Shown: piece after piece, positions 7,442-14,221 of the stretch
Position numbering within the stretch: position 1 is the first letter of the stretch
Layout of the letters: the number at the start of each line of letters is the position of its first letter
Assembly: GCA_900543455.1 (NCBI GenBank)
Contig: UQRR01000025.1
Location: 1 to 25,490, forward strand
Source: an uncultured Dialister sp.
Lineage (GTDB): Bacteria > Bacillota > Negativicutes > Veillonellales > Dialisteraceae
DNA length: 25,490 nt
Direction of reading: 5' to 3'
The notes under the pieces: generated by a model
What the model was told of the DNA's origin: nothing
Databases searched by the model: none
The model's input: the letters and a program-made list of their open reading frames with translations, nothing else
Translations under genes and position numbers: made by a program

Positions 7442-8128
7442 TTACAGCATCTGACAGAACCCGTAGATCGCACCCACAGGGATAAGAGCCATCATGGCGA
7501 GCGCTGCAAAGCAGCCATTGCCTTTACCGTGTACGGTGAACCAGTCGTCCGCAATGCTCTTCATTTCCTGGAATTCTCTTTCAAGTCCCTGGAGGATGCG
7601 CCAGAGCTCGCGGCAGTCGGCTTCGGTCATTTCTTCGCTGGCATCGACCTCAAAGCCTTCCTCCGCCTCAGCTTCGCGCTTCTTGCGCTCGGCTTCCTTC
7701 TTCGCCTTCTCTTCCGCAGCCGCCATCTGTCCTTTGATGGAGGATTTCCAGTCGCCTGTCTCCTCTTCCTTTGGAGCGACTTCTACTGCTTCCTCTTCCT
7801 TCGGCGCTTCTTCCTTCGGCGCTGCCTCTTCCTGATCGACGACCTTCAATAGCTCTGCCTTCAGGGCTTCCATGTCTTCGGTGTATTTATGAACGGCTGC
7901 ATCCCAAAGGGCATAGTCGAGTTTCTTTTTGAAATCATACATCGTCCCCATTGTCGCCTGATTGAAAAGAAACTGGGTGTTGTCCATATCCGCAAAGATC
8001 TCGCCAATGCGTCCCTTGTGCTTGAACTTCGACTTGCCCACTTTGACAAAGTACATGTAGGTACCGATGTGCGCTCTCAGGTTTCCTATCGGGGTGTCGG
8101 ATTCGTGCTTTTTATCAAAAAATCCCAT
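7442..8128 (-). CDS. unrecognised protein with charged linker and C-terminal membrane segment
   Basis: I do not recognise this 228-residue protein. Residues 1-95 look folded (MGFFDKKHESDTPIGNLRAH...). Residues about 98-165 are an extended Glu/Lys/Ala/Pro-rich segment with repeated APKEE units, which is probably disordered or coiled coil. Residues about 170-200 are amphipathic. The C terminus is a hydrophobic stretch (CFAALAMMALIPVGAIYGFC), so the protein is probably tail-anchored in the inner membrane with its bulk in the cytoplasm. The start is supported by AAGGAG 11 bases upstream and a good promoter at 8164-8192. It lies just upstream of the SCIFF precursor on the same strand, but no functional link is shown. 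Confidence 0.75.
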   Translation of the reverse strand: MGFFDKKHESDTPIGNLRAHIGTYMYFVKVGKSKFKHKGRIGEIFADMDNTQFLFNQATMGTMYDFKKKLDYALWDAAVHKYTEDMEALKAELLKVVDQEEAAPKEEAPKEEEAVEVAPKEEETGDWKSSIKGQMAAAEEKAKKEAERKKREAEAEEGFEVDASEEMTEADCRELWRILQGLEREFQEMKSIADDWFTVHGKGNGCFAALAMMALIPVGAIYGFCQML

Positions 8129-8163
8129 GGATGGTTGCTCTCCTTACATTTTTATTTCTTCTT

Positions 8164-8192
8164 ATTATATAGGGAACGAAGGGAAGGTTCAA
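8164..8192 (-). promoter_or_regulatory. promoter of the 7442-8128 gene
   Basis: On the minus strand, TTGAAC and TATAAT are 17 bases apart. Transcription would start about 30 bases before the coding start. Confidence 0.75.
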
Positions 8193-8208
8193 GGTTTTTG
8201 AAAAGAGT

Positions 8209-8277
8209 GACTTGTGACTGGTAGCTAGTGACTGGTAGCTGGTGTCCAGTCACTAGTCACCAGTCACTAGTCACTAA
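8209..8277. repeat. inverted heptamer-repeat tract
   Basis: Units of GTGACTGGTAGCTA run first in one orientation and then switch to CACTAGTCACCAGT in the other. The whole tract is therefore palindromic and could form a hairpin. It sits between two same-strand genes, directly after the stop of the upstream one, and could act as a transcript end. Confidence 0.7.
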
Positions 8278-8285
8278 AATCTCCC

Positions 8286-9621
8286 TCAATACATCGCCTC
8301 ATATCCTTCTCCCATCGTGATGAGTCCGATGCCCATGGCCTTCATGAGCGGCTCTACGAAGGGAAGATCCCGCAAAAAGAGGTCGTACTGCATCCCCTTT
8401 CCTACGACGAGACGTACCTCCATCGTCGTTTCCTCCGGCAGCCGAAGATCTGCCATCAGCTTCTTCCGATCGACCAGCACGAGATGCGTGAACGCGCGAA
8501 GTACGCTCCGAAGCAGGCTGTCGGACGGATCGACCCTTTCGAGCGCTCTCACGAGAGAGTACGTCCCCGTCCCTGACGGATTTCCATCATAGAGCAGCAT
8601 AGAGGGGCGTCCTAGCTCCTGCGACCGATTTCCCAAAAGCACGAGCGCGACAGGCAGCACTTCGCCAAAAGGCGGAAAGACGCGCTGCTTGCGGATCCTT
8701 TGGAGATCAGGATCCTTCATCATGATGCTGACGCGATTCCCTTCGACCAATCGGTAAAGACCATGCGCCACCCCCATCCACAGATCCCGATGCCCGGTGA
8801 GCCAGCCGGCTGCGACAGCCGCGTACGGCTCCTTCGTATCCGCCGTGAGGCCAAATCGATTGATATAGTCCTTCTGATACAGAAGCTCCGGATGCTTGGC
8901 ATCTTTTTCCAGGAGCGAGATCAGCTCCGCGCGCGTCATCTGCGCCGGAGCCTGTGCTCCGCTCACGGGGACGCCGTACAGGCCATGGAAGAGATAAAGG
9001 CAAAAAACACCGAGCATCCCGCCCAGCTGCTTCAAAGGAAGAGGCACCGGCTGTCTCCCCGCAGGCGTGAAGTGATCACTTCCTCCGCCGGTGATGAGCG
9101 TCACGATGGAGATCCGTGGCAGCTTTTCCATGCCGAGCTTCTGCAAAAGAAGCGCCTGATTCAGCGAGGTCTTGAGGCTCCAGCAGCGAAGGATGCGCGA
9201 AAGCGGCTGTTCCTTTTCCGGATAGGGCCGGATCTCAAAGAGGGTAAGGCTCTTTCCTTCTTTATCGAGCGTCATAAAATCAAAGTACCCGATCTCCGCC
9301 GTCGTCCCATCCGTCAGACGCACATCTCCGTCAAGCGGAATGGCATGGAAGAAATCCTTCTCCGAAAGCAGCTTCTGCGCCATGCGGCTCCCCCGCTCGG
9401 AAGTCTTTCCGATAGCGGTATGCACCATGCCCCAATTCGTATCCGTCATTTTCAGTGCTTCTGCATGAGAGACGAGATACGTGCTGATGATGTCCTCATA
9501 GGAGCGCCCTGTATCGCTCGCGGTCCCGCCCTCTTGTATATAGTCCTTTACATACAGCTCGCCCGGACGCGCGAGATCCTTCTCCAGCTGACCGATCAAT
9601 TCCGCTTCTGTGTATGCCATC
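8286..9621 (-). CDS. unrecognised protein with an internal duplication
   Basis: I do not recognise the family. I place the start at 9621 (MAYTEAEL...), 9 bases after GGAGG, rather than at the longer frame start at 9641; this gives 444 residues. The protein has two similar halves. AYTEAELIGQLEKDLARP, near residue 2, is echoed by MTRAELISLLEKDAKHP near residue 228. Both are followed by an LY-KDYI motif and then a TADT or TASDT turn. The first half contains Asp114 and Glu129-x-Arg131 in a beta-rich context (IGYFDF then LTLFEIR), which faintly recalls PD-(D/E)XK nucleases; this is speculation. Residues 200-220 are hydrophobic but probably buried. It precedes the 228-residue gene on the same strand. 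Confidence 0.75.
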
Positions 9622-9655
9622 GTGTTCCACCTCCACTGCACTTGCTACTATCTTA

Positions 9656-10140
9656 TCACATTTGTGGATGGTTGTTCGTTGTTTGTTGTTTGGAAATCGT
9701 GCTAAAAGATTTAGAGAGCATGCCGTCTTTGGATTGCGTATGAAGGCTCTGCTTGAATGAGGAATAAGGAATTAGGAATGAAGGTGGCAGCTTCGCAGCA
9801 AGTATATGGGGCGATGTCCGAAGGTTTGCGATGGCAGGTTTTCCGCGTATCGCCAGCCTTCCCCTCGAGGGGAAGGTGCCCCGTAGGGGGGATAGGGCAC
9901 AGTCGGCATGAAAGACAGATGAGGAAAGCGGAGAAATGCGCAGCACATGTGGGGAAAGCGTGAGTCTCAGTCCGCGAATGACAAAGATTTCTCGCTTGCG
10001 CTCGAAATGACGATATAGGAGAGTCTAAAATCTCTTGGTCTCCTAGTCTCCTAGTCTCCTAGTCTCTTAGTCTCTTAGTCTCTTAGTCTCTAATTCCTAA
10101 TCCCTAGCCACTAGTCACCAGTCACCAGTCACCAGCCATT
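9656..10140. repeat. composite intergenic repeat with octamer and heptamer tract
   Basis: No gene is visible. It contains GGGCGATGTCCGAAGG, a CCTTCCCCTCGAGGGGAAGG palindrome, and a GACAAAGATTTCTCGC...CGAAATGACGATA segment that reappears inverted near 25130-25165. At 10036-10139 a tract changes from CTCYTAGT units to CCCTAGC and then CACCAGT units. Confidence 0.7.
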
Positions 10141-10180
10141 TCAGGCAATAAAAAAGCCCGCCCCAAGAGCGGATCGTTTC

Positions 10181-10254
10181 TGGAGCGGGTGAAGGGAATC
10201 GAACCCTCGTAACCAGCTTGGAAGGCTGGCGCTCTACCATTGAGCTACACCCGC
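10181..10254 (-). tRNA. tRNA-Gly (anticodon TCC), copy 2
   Basis: A 74-base gene identical over its full length to the copy at 4228-4301, with encoded CCA and anticodon loop CTTCCAA. It follows tRNA-Pro on the same transcript. The sequence downstream differs from copy 1, with a weak hairpin (about 10152-10175) and A/T runs. Confidence 0.95.
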
Positions 10255-10259
10255 ATAAA

Positions 10260-10336
10260 TGGTCGGAGCAGCAGGATTTGAACCTGCGACCCCTTGGTCC
10301 CGAACCAAGTGCGCTACCAAACTGCGCTATGCCCCG
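10260..10336 (-). tRNA. tRNA-Pro (anticodon CGG), copy 2
   Basis: A 77-base gene identical to the copy at 4307-4383, with the same 5-base spacer to tRNA-Gly. The duplication ends just upstream of the gene, and the promoter region has diverged. Confidence 0.95.
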
Positions 10337-10348
10337 ACAATGTTTAGA

Positions 10349-10377
10349 AGTATAGCACGGAAATTCGGATTTGTCAA
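10349..10377 (-). promoter_or_regulatory. promoter of tRNA pair 2
   Basis: On the minus strand, TTGACA and TATACT are 17 bases apart. The spacing to the tRNA matches copy 1, but the spacer sequence is different. Confidence 0.88.
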
Positions 10378-10485
10378 TACATTTTTAAAAGCCCATGACG
10401 CATATCCCGTTTCCTTCTTACAGGCGCATACGCTCGGCATGATCCTAGGAAAACACGCAGCCTTCTCTGAAACAGAAAAATTCAT

Positions 10486-10515
10486 TTGACAACCCCCTAC
10501 TCCATTTGTTACAAT
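10486..10515 (+). promoter_or_regulatory. promoter of tRNA-Thr
   Basis: TTGACA and TACAAT are 18 bases apart, ending 13 bases before the tRNA 5' end. Confidence 0.85.
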
Positions 10516-10528
10516 ATTTCATGTCAAT

Positions 10529-10604
10529 GCCGGTATAGCTCAGCTGGTAGAGCGGCGCATTCGTAATGCGTAGGTCGCAGGTTCAAATCCTGTTGCCGGC
10601 TCCA
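10529..10604 (+). tRNA. tRNA-Thr (anticodon CGT)
   Basis: A 76-base cloverleaf begins GCCGGTATAGCTCAGCTGG and ends GCCGGCTCCA with encoded CCA. The anticodon stem GCGCA/TGCGT surrounds TTCGTAA, giving anticodon CGT for ACG codons. It is a single-gene unit with its own promoter and a terminator 8 bases downstream, facing away from the Gly/Pro pair. Confidence 0.96.
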
Positions 10605-10611
10605 GAACATG

Positions 10612-10643
10612 AACGCCCATGTGTATGCATGGGCGTTTTTTTG
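10612..10643 (+). terminator. terminator of tRNA-Thr
   Basis: The stem AACGCCCATG/CATGGGCGTT has a short loop and is followed by a run of T. Confidence 0.9.
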
Positions 10644-10731
10644 TGGTCCCCATTCCATCGGTTCTCCATCGCAGAGCGCCGCCCGGGTTTCCCATGCTTT
10701 TCCCGCTTCCATGCTCATTCGCCAAAAGCAT

Positions 10732-10760
10732 TTGTGATTGAAGAACATACAGACTATACT
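10732..10760 (+). promoter_or_regulatory. probable promoter of the DUF362 gene
   Basis: TTGTGA and TATACT are 17 bases apart, about 40 bases before the ribosome binding site AAAGGAGG. Confidence 0.55.
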
Positions 10761-10816
10761 AATGACGTAGATCGGAGCTGCCACAGGCAGCCCTAACCAT
10801 TAAAGGAGGATATGAT

Positions 10817-11755
10817 ATGAAAACATACAGACAGGCTCCCGTCATCGGCTCGCGCCGTGTGGATGAGAGTGCAGAGGGCAGCCGCGCCAAGGTGTACTTC
10901 ACCCGCATGATCGATGCGGCACACCTGATCTCGCTCTACACACGGATCAATGATGCCATCTATGGCAAAGTAGCCATCAAACTGCATACCGGTGAAAAGC
11001 ATGGGCCGAATATTCTGCCGCGTGACATGGTAGCCGCCTTTCAGAAGCAGGTGAAGGACAGCACGATCGTAGAAACGAATACGCTCTACCAGGGAGACCG
11101 CTACACGACAGCCATGCATCGCGACACCCTGCAGGTGAATGGCTGGACCTTCTGCCCCGTCGATATCATGGACGAAGAAGGGACTATCGAGCTTCCGGTC
11201 CGTGGCGGCAAGCATTTCAAGACAGTCTCCATGGGCAGCCACATCGTGAACTATGACTCGATGATCGTCCTCACCCATTTCAAAGGACATGCCATGGGCG
11301 GCTTCGGCGGCTCGATGAAGAATCTCGCCATCGGCTGTGCGGATGGACGCATCGGCAAGAGCCAGGTCCATGGCGTCGATGTAAATAACCAGCCGGAAGA
11401 CTGGGACGCCTGGCCAGGCAAGGAGCTCCTCATGGAGAACATGGCGGAATCCGCCAAAGCCACCATTGATCTCTTCGGCAAACACATCGTCTACCTGAAT
11501 GTCCTGCGCCGCATGTCTGTCGACTGCGACTGCGCCGGTCTCATCGCTGCCGAGCCGACGATCCCGGATATCGGCATCCTCGCCTCGACTGACCTTCTCG
11601 CTATCGATCAGGCATCGGTCGACCTCGTCTATCAGACCGCCTCGAATCAGGATCTCGTCAAGCGCATCGAATCTCGCCACGGTCTCCATCAGCTACAGGC
11701 GATGAAAGAGCTCAAGATGGGAAATCCACAGTATGAACTCATCGAAGTGGAATGA
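10817..11755 (+). CDS. DUF362-domain protein
   Basis: A 312-residue cytoplasmic protein of the DUF362 family, with an excellent ribosome binding site (AAAGGAGG, 7 bases before ATG). Family features are visible: KVAIKLHTGEKHGPNILP near residue 50, an ETNTLYQGDR segment, VLTHFKGHAMGGFGGSMKN near 150-168, and the closing DLLAIDQASVDLVY. Many DUF362 proteins carry an inserted ferredoxin-like 4Fe-4S domain with CxxCxxC motifs. None is present here; the only close cysteines are in VDCDCAG near 233. The biochemical function is unknown for the family. It stands alone, between tRNA-Thr and a repeat region. Confidence 0.88.
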   Translation: MKTYRQAPVIGSRRVDESAEGSRAKVYFTRMIDAAHLISLYTRINDAIYGKVAIKLHTGEKHGPNILPRDMVAAFQKQVKDSTIVETNTLYQGDRYTTAMHRDTLQVNGWTFCPVDIMDEEGTIELPVRGGKHFKTVSMGSHIVNYDSMIVLTHFKGHAMGGFGGSMKNLAIGCADGRIGKSQVHGVDVNNQPEDWDAWPGKELLMENMAESAKATIDLFGKHIVYLNVLRRMSVDCDCAGLIAAEPTIPDIGILASTDLLAIDQASVDLVYQTASNQDLVKRIESRHGLHQLQAMKELKMGNPQYELIEVE

Positions 11756-11756
11756 T

Positions 11757-12070
11757 AAAGGTTCAGCGGGTTCTATAGGTTCAAGAGGTTCAAAGGGATT
11801 GGTACGGCGCATCATAATCAGAAGCGCCGCGGAATTTTGATAGCGCTTCGCGCCGTCGTCATTTCGAGCGTAGCCGAGAAATCTCTATGGCAGAACGCTC
11901 ATTGCCTGCTGTGAGACAGCACCAAGACATCGTTTTCCCTCGGCGCATGCACGCTGATTTCCTGCGGTGCAGTAAAGATCCCTCGGCTACGCTCGGGATG
12001 ACGATGCCGGAGAATCCCAGTGACTAGTCACTAGTCACTCCTAATCCCTAGCAACTAGCTACTCTTCCCT
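11757..12070. repeat. composite intergenic repeat
   Basis: No gene is visible. It has GGGTTCTATAGGTTC repeats, a CGGCGC...GCGCCG hairpin (11805-11829), a CGTCATTTCGAGCGTAGCCG segment closely matching 3960-3980, ATGACGATGCCGGAGAATCCC (given here as ATGACGATGCC and GGAGAATCCC) shared with about 4048-4070, and heptamer units at 12021-12063. Confidence 0.72.
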
Positions 12071-12122
12071 GCTTTCAAACTTATCCCCCGGGTCGTGCCG
12101 CCCCATAGGTCCCCATAGCATC

Positions 12123-12155
12123 AAAAAGCATTTTCCCCGCGGAAAATGCTTTTTT
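12123..12155. terminator. bidirectional terminator upstream of the WG-repeat gene
   Basis: A 14-bp perfect stem AAAAAGCATTTTCC/GGAAAATGCTTTTT with a CCGC loop and T runs on both sides. It would stop any read-through from the DUF362 gene before the next promoter. Confidence 0.82.
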
Positions 12156-12163
12156 GCTTTCAA

Positions 12164-12192
12164 TTTACAGCCCCTCGTTCTTTGACTATAAT
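12164..12192 (+). promoter_or_regulatory. promoter of the WG-repeat gene
   Basis: TTTACA and a perfect TATAAT are 17 bases apart. The MITE element begins one base after the -10 box, so the transcript starts inside it. Confidence 0.8.
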
Positions 12193-12357
12193 TAAGGAAA
12201 CGCTGATTAAATCGCAGAGTCCGATTTGGCATGTATTTTCATGCAATGCTTCGTCATAACCCTCCTTAAATAGCTCGCTATTCGCGTCGGATTATTCCTC
12301 GCCTTGCATGAAAATGCAAGAGCCAAGTCGGACAACGATTTAATCAGTGTTTCCTTA
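12193..12357. mobile_element. 165-bp MITE-like element, copy in the WG gene leader
   Basis: It has 22-bp terminal inverted repeats (TAAGGAAACGCTGATTAAATCG and its complement with one G-T change; written as TAAGGAAACGCTGATT plus AAATCG). It is flanked by TA and encodes no protein. Inner arms near 12220-12245 and 12300-12330 are also complementary, leaving a core with AAATAGCTCGCTATT. The whole folds into one long hairpin. TA ends resemble those of IS630/Tc1-type MITEs (family inference). A second 165-bp copy is at 23493 and a 50-bp deletion derivative at 3608. Confidence 0.75.
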
Positions 12358-12392
12358 GGATAGAATCTATCATCTTCCCGGAGGTGCTCTCT

Positions 12393-14147
12393 ATGAAAAA
12401 ACGTACACTGCTCCTGACGCTCGCCGCCCTTTTGGCAGCGACTACGATTTCTGCCAACAACTCTCTCCCCTTCACGGCCGCAGTCAAAGAGAACGGCATG
12501 TGGGGCGCAGTGAATGGTGCCGGCCAAGTCGTGATCCCGACCTCGTATGACCGCCTCGGCCTCTCACTCAGAGACGCAGAGGAGCAGGCGGAAGACCTTT
12601 CCTCAGAAGAAGGCCGCGATGATCTCATCGAAGCAGAAAAAGGCGGGCTTCGCGGATTCTTCACCCGCACGGGGAAGGAAATCGTGCCGATCTCCTACGA
12701 AAGCCGCTCCATCTGGAAAGAAGGAGCCCTCGCCGTCCGCGGGAGGGACAAGAAGATCTCCTTCTATAAAAATGATGGATCGCTGATTTCTGGTGCCGCC
12801 TACGATCAAGTCTCCGACTTCGAGAACGGCATGGCGATCGTAAAGCAGGGCGCGACCTATGGTTATCTGGCGCTCGATGGAAAAGAAGTGAAGCCTGTCT
12901 ATCAGGAAGCGCGCTTCTTTGAAGACGGCCTCGCCGCCGTCAAAGAAAAAGGACGCTGGGGCGTCATCGACATGACGGGCCGCTATATCGTCTTCCCGAT
13001 CTACAAGGATACCGGTGCTGCCTTCCAAGAGGGACGACTGGCCGTCAAAAACCAGAAGAATCTCTGGGGCTACATAGATAGAGAGGGCAAGGAAATCATC
13101 CCTCCCGCTTACAAAGCCGTCTCGCCGGCCTTCAGCGAAGGCTACGCGGCTATCAGGGACGACAGCAAGCTCTGGGGATTCATCGATACCGAAGGAAACG
13201 TCACCGCAAAGCCGCAGTTCAAAGCTGTGCTGACCCCCTTTTCCGAGGGGCTCTCCGGTGTCAAGACCATCGACGGCAACGGCTATGCCAGACCTGACGG
13301 CACCATCGCCTTCATGGCAGACTACGACCAGCTTTTCCCCTTCAGGGACGGCCTTGCCGAAGTCAGAGAAGGCGAGGTGGAGACGCACGCCGTCCGCAGC
13401 CTTCCTCCTATCTCCATAGGTATCGGCTGGGGATGGGGCGACTGGCTTGCCTTCCGCCATCACCACCATCACCCATGGGGATGGGGCATCGGCATGCCCA
13501 TCTGGTATCCTGGCTGGTACGACTATGAGCCTGTCCCATCCGTCACGGTCAAGCGCGGCTATATCGACAAGAACGGGAAAGTCATCGCCAGCCCCGCCAA
13601 TGACCGCGTCTTCTCCGCCGGAGAAAAAGGCATCCTCCTTTCGAAAGACGGCCGCTATGGCTGGGTCGACCGCGAAGGCACCTACATTGCCCACACCATC
13701 TACACCGGCCTTCTCCCCGATGAGGCAGACGGCGTACTTCTCGCCAAAGACGAAAACAAGAAATGGGGCCTACTCTCCATGGAAGACGGTCACGAGCTTC
13801 TGCCATTCTCCTATAAGGAGCTCCGACCCTTGGGCAGTGGTCTTTTCGGTTATAAGGAAGAGGACAAATGGGGCATCGCGAGCAATGACGGGGTACGCCT
13901 CACCGCGCCCCTCTACCTCGCCGTATCGAAAGCAGGAGAAGGCCTCCTTCCCGTCAAGACAAAGAACGGCTGGACCTTCATCACTCCTGCGGGTCATGAA
14001 GCCTTCCCTCATGACGACACCTTTTCCGACGTCACCCCCTTCTCCTCCGGTCTCGCCGGCGTCAAGGTCAAAGGCAAATGGGGGCTCATCGATAAGACGG
14101 GAACATATGTGATGCGCCCCGCTTATGAGGATCTGGATATTTTGTGA
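12393..14147 (+). CDS. exported WG-repeat protein
   Basis: A 584-residue secreted or periplasmic protein. I chose the ATG at 12393 (MKKRTLLL...), 8 bases after GGAGG; the GTG 9 bases upstream overlaps that site. A signal peptide ends near ISA-NN at residue 21. The rest is a string of about ten WG (KWG-type) repeats, each around W-G-(F/Y/V)-I-D--G, for example RWGVIDMTGRYI, LWGYIDREGKEI, LWGFIDTEGNV and KWGLIDKTGTYV. Residues about 337-385 break the pattern with a Trp/Gly/His-rich insert: IGWGWGDW, five consecutive histidines at 356-360, then PWGWGIGMPIWYPGWYDY. WG repeats form beta-propeller-like folds; their ligands are mostly unknown. The promoter is directly upstream, and the leader RNA carries the MITE hairpin. 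Confidence 0.88.
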   Translation: MKKRTLLLTLAALLAATTISANNSLPFTAAVKENGMWGAVNGAGQVVIPTSYDRLGLSLRDAEEQAEDLSSEEGRDDLIEAEKGGLRGFFTRTGKEIVPISYESRSIWKEGALAVRGRDKKISFYKNDGSLISGAAYDQVSDFENGMAIVKQGATYGYLALDGKEVKPVYQEARFFEDGLAAVKEKGRWGVIDMTGRYIVFPIYKDTGAAFQEGRLAVKNQKNLWGYIDREGKEIIPPAYKAVSPAFSEGYAAIRDDSKLWGFIDTEGNVTAKPQFKAVLTPFSEGLSGVKTIDGNGYARPDGTIAFMADYDQLFPFRDGLAEVREGEVETHAVRSLPPISIGIGWGWGDWLAFRHHHHHPWGWGIGMPIWYPGWYDYEPVPSVTVKRGYIDKNGKVIASPANDRVFSAGEKGILLSKDGRYGWVDREGTYIAHTIYTGLLPDEADGVLLAKDENKKWGLLSMEDGHELLPFSYKELRPLGSGLFGYKEEDKWGIASNDGVRLTAPLYLAVSKAGEGLLPVKTKNGWTFITPAGHEAFPHDDTFSDVTPFSSGLAGVKVKGKWGLIDKTGTYVMRPAYEDLDIL

Positions 14148-14174
14148 CAGTGGGACAGAGAGCGCCATTCCGTG

Positions 14175-14221
14175 AAAAAACGCTGATCCGATCGTATTAC
14201 GATCCGATCAGCGTTTTCTTA
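14175..14221. terminator. bidirectional terminator between the WG gene and cobN
   Basis: A long stem, AAAACGCTGATC pairing with GATCAGCGTTTT and extended inward with one mismatch, has T and A runs. It separates convergent genes and reaches into the cobN stop codon. Confidence 0.85.

Noticed and set aside
12384..12392. GTG start for the WG-repeat protein
   Set aside because: It overlaps the ribosome binding site that serves the ATG at 12393, and the signal peptide begins naturally at that ATG.
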